Source: Rotaria sp. Silwood1 (lineage: Eukaryota > Rotifera > Eurotatoria > Philodinida > Philodinidae). From it: a stretch of 64,000 nucleotides of DNA. Where the stretch lies: NCBI GenBank assembly GCA_905250075.1, contig CAJNOP010000876.1, positions 16,454 through 80,453 on the forward strand, written 5' to 3'. Every line of letters begins with the position of its first letter. Position 1 is the stretch's first letter. Position numbers and translations under genes: made by a program. A model generated the notes under the pieces. It ran no database searches. It saw only the letters and a list, made by a program, of their open reading frames with translations, and was not told the origin of the DNA. Of this stretch, positions 12,161-24,813 are shown piece by piece.

Positions 12161-15100
12161 CTAGAATATAAAAAAAAAGAAAAAACAGAAAAAAAAAGAA
12201 AAACAGAATTATATTATTTATATTTAAAATATGGTACCTTCTTTTTTTTATCTCGTTTTAAAAAAAAAACAAAAAAAAAAAAAAAAAAAAAACAAGGAAA
12301 AATAAACATATTAAAAGATTTATTCATCGATTATATCTGTAGATATTGATATTGGAAAAATTGGATTTGTTAATGGTGCTAAAACTTTTTTTTTATGTTG
12401 TTTTTTTTTTTTTGATGATAATGAAAATAATGTTCCAGGAATATGAAATCGTCGTGCTAAATCATTCATAATACGATCAGCTGTTTTTTTACAATCATTA
12501 TTTGCATTATAAAAATTTAGAAAACCATGTGTTACATTATGTACAATAACCATATGATGTTCAACTGATAGTGAACATAAATGACGTGCAAATGTTATTG
12601 AATCATCCAATAAAGGATCTTGATGACATGCCTGAAATGTTTAAGTATTTACAAAAAAAAGATTCTTTTTTTATGAAAAAAATAACATAAATTCGACGAT
12701 TTTTGATTAGAAATAATATAACTAAAAAAATATTAATAAATATCAAAAACAAAAAAAACTAACTTACAATAAGATAAGTTGTTGGAAATTGTCGTAGAAT
12801 ATCATCGGATGCACGTAATGGTGACATATATGGATTATTTGGTAAGGTTGATTCACGTAATTTTCGAAGAAGATATGCTTGACGTGAACCCATTATAGCA
12901 CCTGATAATATACATATAGATTAGAAATAGAATGATATTTTTTCATTTTTTTTTGTTTAAATATACTTAATCGAGAATAATATGTATCTCCTCGAAGATA
13001 TTCGGAATCTTTTGGAATTTGTTCATTTTTGGAAGAATTATCTGATTGAGGTACAATTTGACCGGGTGATGATGTAATTTTGTCAATTTTACGTTGTTTT
13101 TCAGATGAACTATCATTCTGATTAGGAACTGTAGCAGATTCTAATTCATCATGAGGAGGTTGATCATCAGATTTAATACCAGCATAAGCAGCAAGACAAC
13201 GCCAAAGAAAACCAGTATTTAATAATGGATCCATAATTGCCATCAAACGAGATGGTGACATACTAAATTATAAAATTTTTCTTTTTAAGAAATGTACAGT
13301 AGTGATCAAAAATATATGATTAACATATATTTGATTTTTATTTTCTATGATAATAAGCATTTAATTCAAATCCAAATAGCAATTTAAATAGACAATGAAA
13401 TTTTTTATCAAATACATTTCATAAATAAATTCTATAAATGCATTATGATCGGAAGGTTTCTGAAAAACCTAACACACTTCTTTTCAGGGTTTTAGAAGCC
13501 TATGTGAAAATTAATTTTGCAGTGTATCATCTTCAAGCATACAAAATCAGATTACTAATAAAGAAATGAACGCAGATTTAAATTATTGTGTAGGTTAATC
13601 GATGAACTATTTTTAATATTCATTTACATGTCTTGTGACTGTAATGAACGTTCATCGTGACACATGATCAACAAGACAAGATGCACAAAATTATAAGTTT
13701 ATAATTCTAGTCTTTGATTAACTAGAATATAGATGTTTATAACATAATTATTGCCCTGACATCCAACTGTCAAAATGATTCATCCAACCCCCGTTACATC
13801 AATTTGTTTTAAAACAAATTGATGTAACAAGGGGCTGGATGAATCATTTTGACAGTCACTATATCTATTTTCGATGAATGAGGCAATTCATTTTATAGGT
13901 ATGCAATAAATATTTATCTAATATATTACTCATTTTTACTGTTTACTTTTCTTATAATATAAAAACTGATCTATTTGTATTCGTATCTTTTTCTACCCAG
14001 TGCTAAATTAACAAGAGATCGAAGATCAAGAAGGTAAATGTTCTATCACAATAGAGAACTACATATTCAACAACGAAAGAAGCTTTTTTTACCTATAACC
14101 GAGAAGAAAAGGTGTATAAAAACAAATAATTGCATCTGGTTTTCTTAGTCCAACTTCGATTGCTTTCATTGTAACAACTGTTACTAAATTTCCACCGGCA
14201 CTATCACCAACAAATAAGAGTGTTTTACCAGTCCATCCTAATTTATTTGCATTTTTTAAAACCCATGCATATGCATAAAAACATTCTTCAATAGCACGTG
14301 GAAATGGATATTCAGGTGCTAATGAATAATCAATAGATACAATTGGTATTTCAAGACCTAATGCCCAAGGTTTCAGATAAACCTAAATAGAAAAACGATG
14401 TTTTTTTTTTTACAAATATTAATTCATTAAAGAAACATTTTGAACATACTTCATGTGTTGTTGATGATGTTGCAATAAATCCACCACCATGTATATGTAA
14501 AAGAAGATGATCACTCATTGGTAAAATTTTTGTTGATGATATTTCAAAATCAGCTTTTTTTAAAGGTAATTCATTCATACCTTCTCGTATTTCATTTGAT
14601 AAAAGTTTTATATTTACAAGTTGTCTTGGTTGTTTACTACCTGAACCAGTTGTATTATCTGAACCAGCACCAATATTTCCAGCTGCACGTTCACTTGGTT
14701 CTTCAGAACTGGCTCTTGCTGTTGGTGGTGGAATAATAATTGAATTAATTTCAATTGGTTCAGGTCCGATTTGAAAATATTTTGATACAGTTACATTAGG
14801 TGCTATATAACGTGAACCCATTTTAACATAATCATGATCAACAATATTCCAAAATGATTTACAAAATAAATAATCACTATCACGAAATATAGCAGCACAC
14901 TACAAAGTAAAGATTTTAATAGAAAAAAAACAAAATTGGAAAAACAAAATATTTTCTTTTATCGAACCTTTTTAGCTCGTTGTTCTGGAAATAGAATATA
15001 TTTAGGTGCTGTTGCAAGACTAGCAGCTGCATAAGGTATTGATTTATTATAAGTTTCATGATAAGTAGCCAAACCAGCTAATAGAAAAGTAAGCATTGTT

Positions 15101-16956
15101 TGCATCGATGGAGCAAACTTAAATACAAAAAAACAAAATATGTTTCAAAATCAATGTAAAATATTTCATTTGTTTTTAAAGATTTCTGATAACGATCTCT
15201 ATGACTAATCTACATAGATTATTTCAGTCCAGTTTATGCATGCCATAACTATTCTGTTAGATCCTATTCATTTGCATGTCTATATAATGATATTTACTTT
15301 TTTGACTAATTTAATTTAATAGGATATGTCGGCTATTTGATTAAATTTGGATATGTATTATTGATATGTGTGCCGAAACTATGTGCATTATTTAGACTCT
15401 GATGAATAATGAATACCACACTAGGAGTTCGTAGTGTTTACTTATTAATATCGAGTTTGTATAATTTTTACAGGATGCTTCAAATCAGAGCTATCACCCC
15501 TCAGGGAAATAATAGATAAATTGATTTTCAAATTTTGACTCGAAACTTTGCACTGAGATAATCTATAAAGAGAATAATTTATTAGGAAAGGTTTAGATCA
15601 TTTGATTTGTTCTTATCTTGAAATAGGAACATCAAATCCCCCAGGCATATTAAATTATTCTGGTTAAAGACAAAAAGTCTAGTCGAAACCTTGATTGTAA
15701 TAAACTAACAGTACGAACATATTTCAGAGTATTCTTAATTCCTTCTAGTCTATATGATACATATCATGCCGAATCAAAAGTGATGAATTAATTGGGAGAC
15801 TTTGCTCATACACTTATAATCCGATGAATTTTAGAAAGTTATGTATTCTTTTCTAAATTTTTACTTGAAATCCGCATGTTCGACCAAAGAAATACTCTGA
15901 ATCAAATGCAACCATTTTAAAATAATCAAGTTCAAGATCAAGTGGTACATGATCAGCATCAACCTAAATTTACAGAAAACAAAAAAAAACATTATCTATA
16001 TAAGATTTTTCTATAAAATAGAAATATTTGACATACATATAATACTTTCTTTTCTGAATAATCAACCATTTTAACAGCCAAAGCTAATATATGTTGCATT
16101 GCTATAAGTGCTTTTGTCCAAGATTCAAGATCTTGAAATAATCGTGATGAATACATAAGATTAAATAAAAGACCAACACGTTTTGTATCAACTTGTCGAA
16201 GAATATCCAGTGTTCGTTCACATGCTTGACCATGTGCTACAACTAATGTTCGATAACCATTAGCTTTAATCTATTGAATAACAAATAAAAGAAATTTATA
16301 CTACAAAAACCTAAAAATTTAGTTTTATATACTTCTGGACTATAATCAAAATGATGAAAATTATCAGTCAAATATTGAATAAATGGTATGGATATATCAA
16401 TTGAATGTAAAAGTTGTATTAATAAACGTTCAAATCTTCTACAAACATCTGTTTTTTGTTGAGAAAAATATTTACAATTTGTATCAGCTAAATCACGTAA
16501 TTGTGTATATGTTGAATGAAAATTAAATTGAACTCCAACTGTATCAGGTGTTGGTGTAGTTGGTGTTATTGATGTTTGTATTGTTTTAGATATTTTATGT
16601 AAATCTGATGGTGTTGTCGTTGAATTACGTATTGTAGAAGGTGAATTTTTATGCAATGAATCAGAATAAGATGTTGATCGTAAAGTTGATGGACTTTGAG
16701 ATGATGATGGACGAAGACGTGTAGATGAGATTCGTTTAGATAATGGATTTAAAAATGATGATTTTCCATTAGTATTTGTTGATACTGAATATTGACGTCT
16801 TGGTGTTATTGTACGTGGTTGTTTTGATAAACAAGACATAAGACGACTAGCAACAAAAATGGGACCCATGGGTAAACGATCAGTAATAGAACGAGATGTT
16901 CCATCTGTAGATTGATTTACTTCATCGTTTGAAGAAGACTCTTCATTATTTTCCAT
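11858..16956 (-). CDS. LIPE: hormone-sensitive lipase
   Basis: Eight constitutive exons: 16333-16956, 16037-16270, 15865-15963, 14968-15117, 14450-14899, 14093-14382, 12967-13262 and 12768-12901. They are followed by either of two terminal cassettes, giving 862 aa (cassette at 12320-12631) or 839 aa (cassette at 11858-12160). A Ser/Thr-rich N-terminus precedes the HSL N-terminal domain (about residues 165-400). The alpha/beta-hydrolase domain shows the oxyanion loop HIHGGGF and nucleophile GDSAGGN. Catalytic Asp (DPLLDD or DPFIDD) and His (THGFL or PHGFL) come from the terminal cassette. HSL hydrolyses diacylglycerol and cholesteryl esters at lipid droplets. The regulatory insert after the nucleophile is much shorter than in mammals but still Ser-rich. 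Introns hold a perfect-arm palindrome at 13766-13856. The start at 16956 is the first ATG before the Ser/Asn-rich segment; an in-frame ATG lies at 16995. Confidence 0.95.
12320..12631 (-). other. LIPE: LIPE terminal exon, proximal version
   Basis: Single exon of 104 codons including stop, spliced in phase 0 from 12768. It encodes ACHQDPLLDD, THGFL, and a Lys-rich tail (SSKKKKQHKKK) with an Ile-rich end. AATAAA overlaps the stop codon on the minus strand, which may allow early polyadenylation. Together with the distal copy this forms a pair of alternative ends. Confidence 0.8.
13766..13856. repeat. 91-bp near-perfect palindrome in LIPE intron 6
   Basis: Two arms of about 45 bases meet at 13810/13811 with almost no loop. 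Each outer end reads ACTGTCAAAATGATTCATCC inward, and the middle reads GTTACATCAATTTGTTTT against its complement. Only two or three positions differ between the arms. It is probably a tiny foldback MITE. Confidence 0.85.
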
Positions 16957-18886
16957 ACTAAATAGTAAAAATAAAAAAAATTCTATTTCATTCATCAGTA
17001 TTTAATATACAGAGAATACAGTCATGAAGTTATAATAGTAAAAAATGATAGCAATAATAAAAACATAACAATAATTATACTGTCCACAAGAAATAAAATT
17101 AATATATATATATATAAAATATTCAAAGAAAACCAAGTGAGATTCAAATTAAATTTAAAGAAATTAGACACAAATATGGATGAAAGAAAAGCATAATGAT
17201 TATTATTGACTACATCGAACAGTCGAATTAACGCTTACTTGAACTAGTTTGATTAGTATACAGGAAATTTTCTAAATATAATTCCAAAAATGAAATTAAC
17301 GAAAGAAAATAGGAAAAACGATGATATAAAAAGCAAAAAGGAACATTAAACTTTATATCATATTATTTTATATATTCTTTCTTGCGTAATATCTTCGTAT
17401 ATGAGAAGTGTTTTTATATTAGGTAATTCTTAGATAGATCGACTAACTTCCATTTATAGAAGTACTCTAAGGTCGATAGAATGATGTCGTTGTTTTTTTT
17501 TTTCTTCGGTTATAAAAGGAAAATATAAGTGCTTTTTTTTTGACAAACAACGTCAAATGTCCTATACATAAAGCCAATAACAACAATGATTTGTCTCAAT
17601 ATACTTGACACGTAAAATTTATTTTCCTATAAATGCACTTTTCTTACTTACTTAACTATTAGCGAAAGTCTCTCTCGGATTAATCGATTATGAATCAATT
17701 TGTTTTATTTTTTTTCATATTTCAAAACAGTGACTATATATACTAACAAATTAAGAAACAAAATTTTTTCCGAAAAATTAAATAAGAGGGAAAAAACCTG
17801 ATGATCAAGAAAACGGAAGAGTAGAAAGAAAAAAAAACAGGTAAATAACACTATAATATTATTTTATTTGACTTACTCAATTGAATTTGAAACTACTATC
17901 GTTGTCATTTTGTTGATGAATCTATTTTGTATGGTTACTATTGACCACCGAGATATATTGACTATTGATTGACACTGACGAACATTCAGGAAATTTGACA
18001 TGCGTATGCACGTTATAAAATAGAGAACAGAGAGAAAATGATTCTGGCTTATTTGCTATTTTTTTTTCTTTTTTCTTTTAGTTCGATCGATTGATGTTTG
18101 TCGTCGTTCTTTCTATTTGTCTGATGCTAATAATGATCTACATTCAAAAACAAAAGAATGAATAATAACCGAAATGACAATATCCGTAAAAAATAAAGGC
18201 CAACATAAGTCTCTATGACATTAGTACTCTGTTGATTCGTTATTTAATACCATTCCATGTCTAAATAGATCAAATCTAGTATCAGAGGGGAACGAGTACA
18301 AAACAAAAAAGAAAATATGTATATATTAAAAAGCTGAGAAATTGATTCGTTATAGTTTTCGTGATATTTTGAAAGGAATATAGAATATCTAAAAGAATAC
18401 TAATTACTTTTCAATGATTTAATTTAAATATTTTGAAATCTGAAACTATTCAAGAAGAAACTAAAAACTCGTATTCTTTTCTTACAAATATGATTCGTTA
18501 ATATATATCTTATATTAAAATAATAAAAACAATCTCTATCTTTACATTTTTGTTTTTCATAGTAGATCCAATACCTATCTAAAAACATATTTTTTTTAAA
18601 ACTTTGATAAACAATTCATTTAAAAACAAAATTGATTAAATTGACAAAAACATAAATTCTAAATTGCAAAAAAAAAACAGTATTCAAAAAACGCAATAAG
18701 AATCACTTCGATAGATGTCATTAAATATCAAAATACTTCTCGTCTAGGATAAACTAAAAAAATCAATATAATTATACTTGATATATTTCAAGTTTGAATC
18801 TTTACTAAAAATATAATCGAATTTTCGAACTTCTTATTATGAAATTTATTTTCAAATACAATAAACAAGAAAAACATAGTTGAAAA
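16957..18886. other. AT-rich intergenic, no gene seen
   Basis: Nearly 2 kb upstream of LIPE and downstream of the EF-hand gene. It has poly-A/T runs and small TA repeats only. It presumably holds the LIPE promoter, but no specific element can be named. Confidence 0.45.
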
Positions 18887-19620
18887 TTATATATGTCCTG
18901 CAAAAACACCAGCAAATTCTAAATAAGCAAAACAAAAATAACCCCCTATTATTTTTTAAATATTCATTTTAATTACCATCAAATGTTATTCGTCCATCTT
19001 TATCTGTATCAAATTCTGCAATCATTTCATCAAATTCTTCTTTAGTTAATTTCATATCATCATTTCCACTAGTTAATAAACGCATAGCTGTTCGTAATTC
19101 AGTACTATCAATTAATCCATTATTATCAGTATCAATCGTACTAAATATTTCATATAATTCTTTTCTAGCATCATTATCTCGAGTTTTATGTAATATAGAC
19201 ATAATTATTAAAAATTGATTACAATCAATTAAATTATTTCCTATAGAAAAATAAATATATTCAATATTTAACAAGAAAAAAAAAACCTTCATCAATAATA
19301 TGATCAATTAAATATTGAATTTCATTATCAGTTGGATTACATTCTAATGAACGAATAAGATAACTTAATTCTTTTGAATTTATTAAACCATCTTCATCAC
19401 GGTCATATAAATTAAATGCTTGTTTATATTCTAGAAAAAAAAAATCACTAAAGTCTATTAAGATATAATATATATATGTAGTTTCTTACCAATTTCTTGG
19501 TCATTTGTTAAAGGTTCACCCTTACAAAAAAAAGAATATTCGAATGATTAATACACAACAAAAGCTTACTTTTAAAATAAATTTTCCTTGTGAATTTGTA
19601 ACTTCCATGATAGAACTCAT
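18887..19620 (-). CDS. calmodulin-like protein with four EF-hands
   Basis: Five exons: 19570-19620, 19490-19520, 19287-19430, 18977-19240 and 18887-18918. They give 173 residues. EF-hand loops read DRDEDGLINSKE, a degenerate second loop DEGNNLIDCNQF, DTDNNGLIDSTE and DTDKDGRITFDE, so three look able to bind calcium. The last exon of 32 bases is needed to finish the fourth hand (ITFDEFAGVFAGHI). Without it the frame stops one codon into the intron. Likely role: a cytosolic calcium sensor of the calmodulin/troponin-C superfamily. It is not calmodulin itself, since sequence and N-terminus differ. A second in-frame ATG lies at codon 5. Confidence 0.9.
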
Positions 19621-20712
19621 GTTTTTTTTTTCCTTTGTATGTATCCAAGAATGACAAATATAATAAGAAGCCAATTCAAAGTAGTAATAATGAAAAAAAA
19701 ATTTTTTTCTGACATGAAAATTAATATTCAAATCAGAGACAACTTTAATTTAAAAAAAAAAGTCTCAAATTATTTCAAGCAATATTTTTTTTTTTATGAA
19801 ATAAAAAAACTTACATAAGACAATATGTCTAAGGTTGACTTTTCATTGTTTATTAATATTTTATATGAAATCATAAAAAAATAACTCTTTTTTTGAAGGA
19901 CTTTTTATTACCTTATATATCCAACAGTGTCAAATGCTTGCCTGAAAATGAAGATAAAGTAATAGACTAAATGAATCGAAGCTAAACACATATCTATTTT
20001 CCGTTATAGTCATACATAAAACAACGAGCAGAGATTTGTAAAGATTGTTTTATGGAAAATTTTCAAAGAAATTAATTCAAACTGAAACAATAATTACTGC
20101 TCTTTGCTAAGTCGGTAAATTCTAATTATTAAATATTATAGGTACCCATCTAATTGTAACCGAACAAAAGTCCATCATCAATCAGGCAATTTACTTCGAG
20201 TATACCGTCAGTATGGTTAAATATATTACCTACCGAAGGTAATCGCCCTGATAAAACCAAATTTCAAGAAACGATAGCCAATTAACACATATCAGATACT
20301 TACTACCATTATGAAATGTATGCTTTTGAATTTAATTATAAGATGTTCACTTCTATCGTCAATGAAATTGATTTGATGACTTATCCGACATGCTCATTTA
20401 GTTTGTTAACATGTCCATTTTTAAACTAAATTGGCAAGCAACTGTCCTAAACTTCGTACATCACATAGGTACTATTGCTTGATTGAATAAAGCATTTTCA
20501 ATCTATTATTCAAAATGACTTACAAACCAATATTTATATCTCCTATGATTTTTCTGAAAAAGTTTTTCTTAAGATGAAAAGATTAGTTTTTTTTTTTTTG
20601 TTTTCATATGTGCGTTTGCTATTTTTAATCAACAACAAAAACAACAAAAACGGTACAAATAACAGGCATAAAGCGCCGACACAAAATTGTTGAACACATA
20701 ATACCAATGTTA

Positions 20713-22367
20713 TTATTCTTCCATTGATTCTTTTTTTTCATTTTCATCTTTATTCTTGCCTTTACCAACAGGTCTAAAAATTAAAACACGCAAAAAAAAA
20801 AATTATTCGATCTTTTAACAATAAGAAAATTTATTCTTACCGATAAATACCAACAACAACCGCATGATCACGTTCATACGGTTCTAATGTAAGTTGTTCT
20901 TTTGGTTTGAGTTTTTCACTTTGAAGTTTTTTAACTTCACCAGCAAAAACAGCTTCTGGTGCTGCTGTTGAATCAATACAACTTGCCTATACGAGAAAAA
21001 ACAATTATTCAAAAAAAAATAAAAATAAAAATCCTTGTTATTTTCTTTACTTTAATTGAAATAACAAAATGTCCACCAGTTTTCAAAAAATGATGTGCAT
21101 TAAGTGCAAGAATACGAGCTTGATCCGGTTGTGCAACATCTGCAAATATCGTATCAACCATACCTACGAAAAGCATTAATTAATAAAAAAAAAAAGAAAA
21201 AGATTCATTAATTTTCAAACCAATAAGCATGCGATATTTATGTGGATGTCGTGCATCTTCAATAATTGGAATAATATTCGTTCGTTTTTTTGCTACATTT
21301 AATAAATCACGACCAGACCGATGTGAAAATTCAACTGCATAAACAAGACCATCCTTAATAGAATTGAATTAAAATAAATTAAATAGAAAAATAAAATACA
21401 TACTGGTCCAACAATATCAGATACATGAGAAACAGTTGTACCACTTGCTGCACCAAGATAAAGAACTTTTGTACCTGGTGGCATATGAATATTATCAACA
21501 CCACTTAGAATAGCAGCACCTAATTTTGAACGAAACGGATTCCATACACGATATTCAATTTTTTCTTGATTTTCTCCCTATTAAGAAAAAAAAAAACTTC
21601 TTGATTTGAAAAACTTATGAAATAAAGATCATACATCAACACTAATACGTTTTTCACCATAAACACTTTCACCAACAACCATATTTTTAGTTAATAACAT
21701 ATCATCATCTTTTGATCGAGCAATAAATACTCCTAGAAGAAAAAGAAAAAATATAATACCAGAGAATAACATTACAAAAGATAATAAACTAACCTGGATG
21801 ACGATGTGGTTCAACAACGACTTTTCTTCCACCAGCACCACCGCCACCGCCTTATTATATATAATACATAAAATTAATAGATAGACAAAAATATTTTCAT
21901 TTACCTCTACCACCACGACCACCGCGACTACCGCCACGACCACCTAAGAAAAATAGTTTTTCTAAATTATAGAGAATTTCACTTAAAGTACTCACGTCCA
22001 CCTCCACCACCACGTACACCACCGCCACGTGTACCTATCAGTTAAAATATGTATTAAAATTTCCTATTATATTCAAAAATCTTACCACGACCACCTCGAT
22101 CACCACCTAAATAAAATAAACATAAGACAAATACGAGAATCAATGTAAATCCTACCTCGTCCACCACGAAAACCACCGCGATCACCACCTCCTATAGAAA
22201 AATTTATTTATTTAAATTAATAAATAGGAAAAAAAAGATCAACTAACCTCTTCCACGTCCTCCACCACCTCCACGACCACCACGAAAATCTATTTTAATA
22301 AAACATACATTGAAACAAGAGTTTCTTAGTTTTTTCTTTTTCATTTAAAATTACCTGGTCGACCCAT
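20713..22367 (-). CDS. FBL: fibrillarin, rRNA 2'-O-methyltransferase
   Basis: Thirteen exons: 22355-22367, 22248-22289, 22156-22191, 22086-22106, 21996-22034, 21905-21943, 21794-21850, 21635-21732, 21404-21577, 21221-21353, 21051-21163, 20841-20986 and 20713-20773. They total 323 residues (human 321). The N-terminal GAR domain is almost wholly Gly and Arg. The methyltransferase domain shows [26 protein letters not shown], the SAM-binding [46 protein letters not shown] and [14 protein letters not shown]. It is the catalytic subunit of box C/D snoRNPs in the nucleolus. The C-terminus is Lys/Glu-rich ([16 protein letters not shown]). No lesions. The first coding exon has only 13 bases. Confidence 0.97.
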
Positions 22368-24813
22368 TATTTCAATTTAGATTATCTAAATAATAATCTT
22401 AAATAGATATGTTGATGAAGTATTTAAACAAGAACTCGTGCACTTAATAGAAACGATAAAATTAGGTTAAGTAATCTCAAATGATTTTTCACAAAGGTAT
22501 AAATGTACCAATCAATGTTCGATTGAAAAATTCCCATTTTGAACCAAGAATTTTTTTGAACATCTGATTTTTATATCTCTATTAGTTTTAAAACGAAATT
22601 GTTTTTTTTTAAATTGAATAAAAGAAAAATAAATAACAATATATTTCACATCTTTTTTATTTTAAATAATAGGTGACGCTAGTTAAAGGTTAACTAGAAA
22701 AGTTTTTTTTTTCATTACGATTTGGTACATAGTTACTTAAGAACTTAGATAGCGCACATTCAAAGTGTAATTGTATTTGCGTTGAAATATTGAAAAAGTA
22801 AATAATTATGCAATGAAACTCTTCCATCAATAGCAAAATCAAATGATTGTAAGTACCAAAAGGTTTAGGTAGTCTTTCACAAAACTTTGTCAGATGCTAT
22901 AGTTATTCAAGAATGCAACTGAATCATCTTTCTTATTTTACTACATAAATACTTGACGATTTTCTCATTAAAAAATGTTAAAATCGGATATGTGCAATTC
23001 GTTGAACATATCTTGCTACATATGAATTCAAGCTTTTTCATCTAGAACAGTATAAAAGATTACGTGAAACAAAGTATTTTGAGTGCTGATCAAAGTTTTC
23101 TTTCCATTAGTTTTCATTAATGATACTATCAGGTGGTTTCACTATTTAGACTGTTTGTGTCAACTTTTAAGACTCTATTAGGCTCAATAAAAGACGTAGT
23201 AATAGAATTTCAAAAGTTGGTATAAATGATTCAAATGGTGAAACCAACTGATTTCATTATTACAAATGTATTTATTGTTCAAATTTTTTTCACCACCATA
23301 TCCTCTATTGCTTTTTTTTCCCCGGTATTAACTTTCTGTTTCAATAATGACACAAAGATGAGAACTAAAAGCAAGTTAGGGCATCTACTGGAAAAAAGGC
23401 TAAATGAGTCGTTTGCTACTTTTTCACATTGAATGTAACAAATCATAGCTATATTCTTTCTTGATAAATAAAATACGAAAAATATAAAAGATATTAACCA
23501 TCTATAATTAACGAGAAAATGGCATCTGTACTTTGGATGATGCGTTTTGTAAGAAATCATATTATTGTGTTAATAATTAATAGAACAAATATAATAAGTA
23601 AGAATTAATTAAAATTAATATCATTAGATGAATACACAACTGATACAGATAATTGAATCAAATTTTGTTGTGATAAGATATGAATCAATTGAACCAAACG
23701 ATGTTTTCAGTGTTTCATACTTCATCATTGAAATAAATAGTGATTTTCAATTAAGAACGAACATACATTTTCTACAAATCTAATTGTTCACTCAACTGAC
23801 AATGTATAATATGTCATTGAAAGAGTCACTTATTATTATGAATATGATATAATTGTGATTCGACTCTATACTGTATGTTTTTGATTCTTTACAAATCAAA
23901 TTGATGCCAGACGCTTTCGACAAAGAAAGGATGGCGTTGAGATGAGTAAAAAAGAAGATTATTCAACATTCTAAATTTTTTATTAATTCATAGGAAAAAA
24001 AAATGCGATTATATAGTTTTTTAGAAACTAATATTGACTTGATGGATTAAACGCTAAAAAAAACTTGATCTAGTAGCAAACTATAAAACACAATAAAATA
24101 AATCCATTCAATCAGACAATAATTTTTTTAAAGATAATTTCATAATGAAAAATTGCATCAAAACGAGTAATCAACATTTATTAATAATAAAATAATCCTA
24201 AAAATATTTACACATCAAATCGTTGAAAAACTCTCTAAAAAATCTTGTATTCAAACATTTTCTTCCTATCTTGGGTGTAAACGTCAAAGATTACCATAAT
24301 CAATCACTCCTTATCCAACTGAGAGGTTAATGCGAGCAAAACTATTTACGACGCTTCTTTTTTTCTAATTGAAAAGCAATTTTCTTTGTTTGCGAAAGAA
24401 ATATTCTCCTATTTGCTGTTATCTTATCATATGAGAAGGACAAAAAAAAACGACATGAAAAAAATACATATTATACTCTTGGGTATGTGGCGGTACCACT
24501 TTTTATGTAAATAGTTTTATTAAAAATCACATGTTAATATACATATATATGTATATATAATTTATTCACTTTTATTTTACTCTAAATGAGATATTGATAA
24601 TCATTTTTGATTGTTGTTTTAGAGAACGTCGAATTTGACCTACCAGCTTTTTTTTTTATTATTGTATACATCGTATAATTATTTTGCGTTCTGTATTTTT
24701 GTTGACGGCAAACGACCTTCGCGATATATAAACTCATAGGTGAATGGTGTGGCAAGGAACAACCACGTGTTTGTTGATTATTAAGTGTATGTGAGCAATT
24801 TATCAAAAACAAT
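22368..24813. other. AT-rich intergenic between divergent genes
   Basis: Shared upstream region of fibrillarin (minus) and the mitochondrial carrier (plus), about 2.4 kb. Open frames are short and low-complexity. The two promoters must lie here, but no element was recognised. Confidence 0.45.

Noticed and set aside
14518-14736. 72-codon plus-strand frame
   Set aside because: Antisense shadow of a LIPE exon with biased Leu/Val/Tyr composition.
18969-19307. EF-hand frame ending in ITFDGN as a truncated protein
   Set aside because: The stop lies inside an intron. A 32-base last exon at 18887-18918 completes the fourth EF-hand.
21629-21943. Hydrophobic Val-rich minus-strand frame
   Set aside because: It reads GGT repeats of the fibrillarin GAR exons and introns in the wrong frame.
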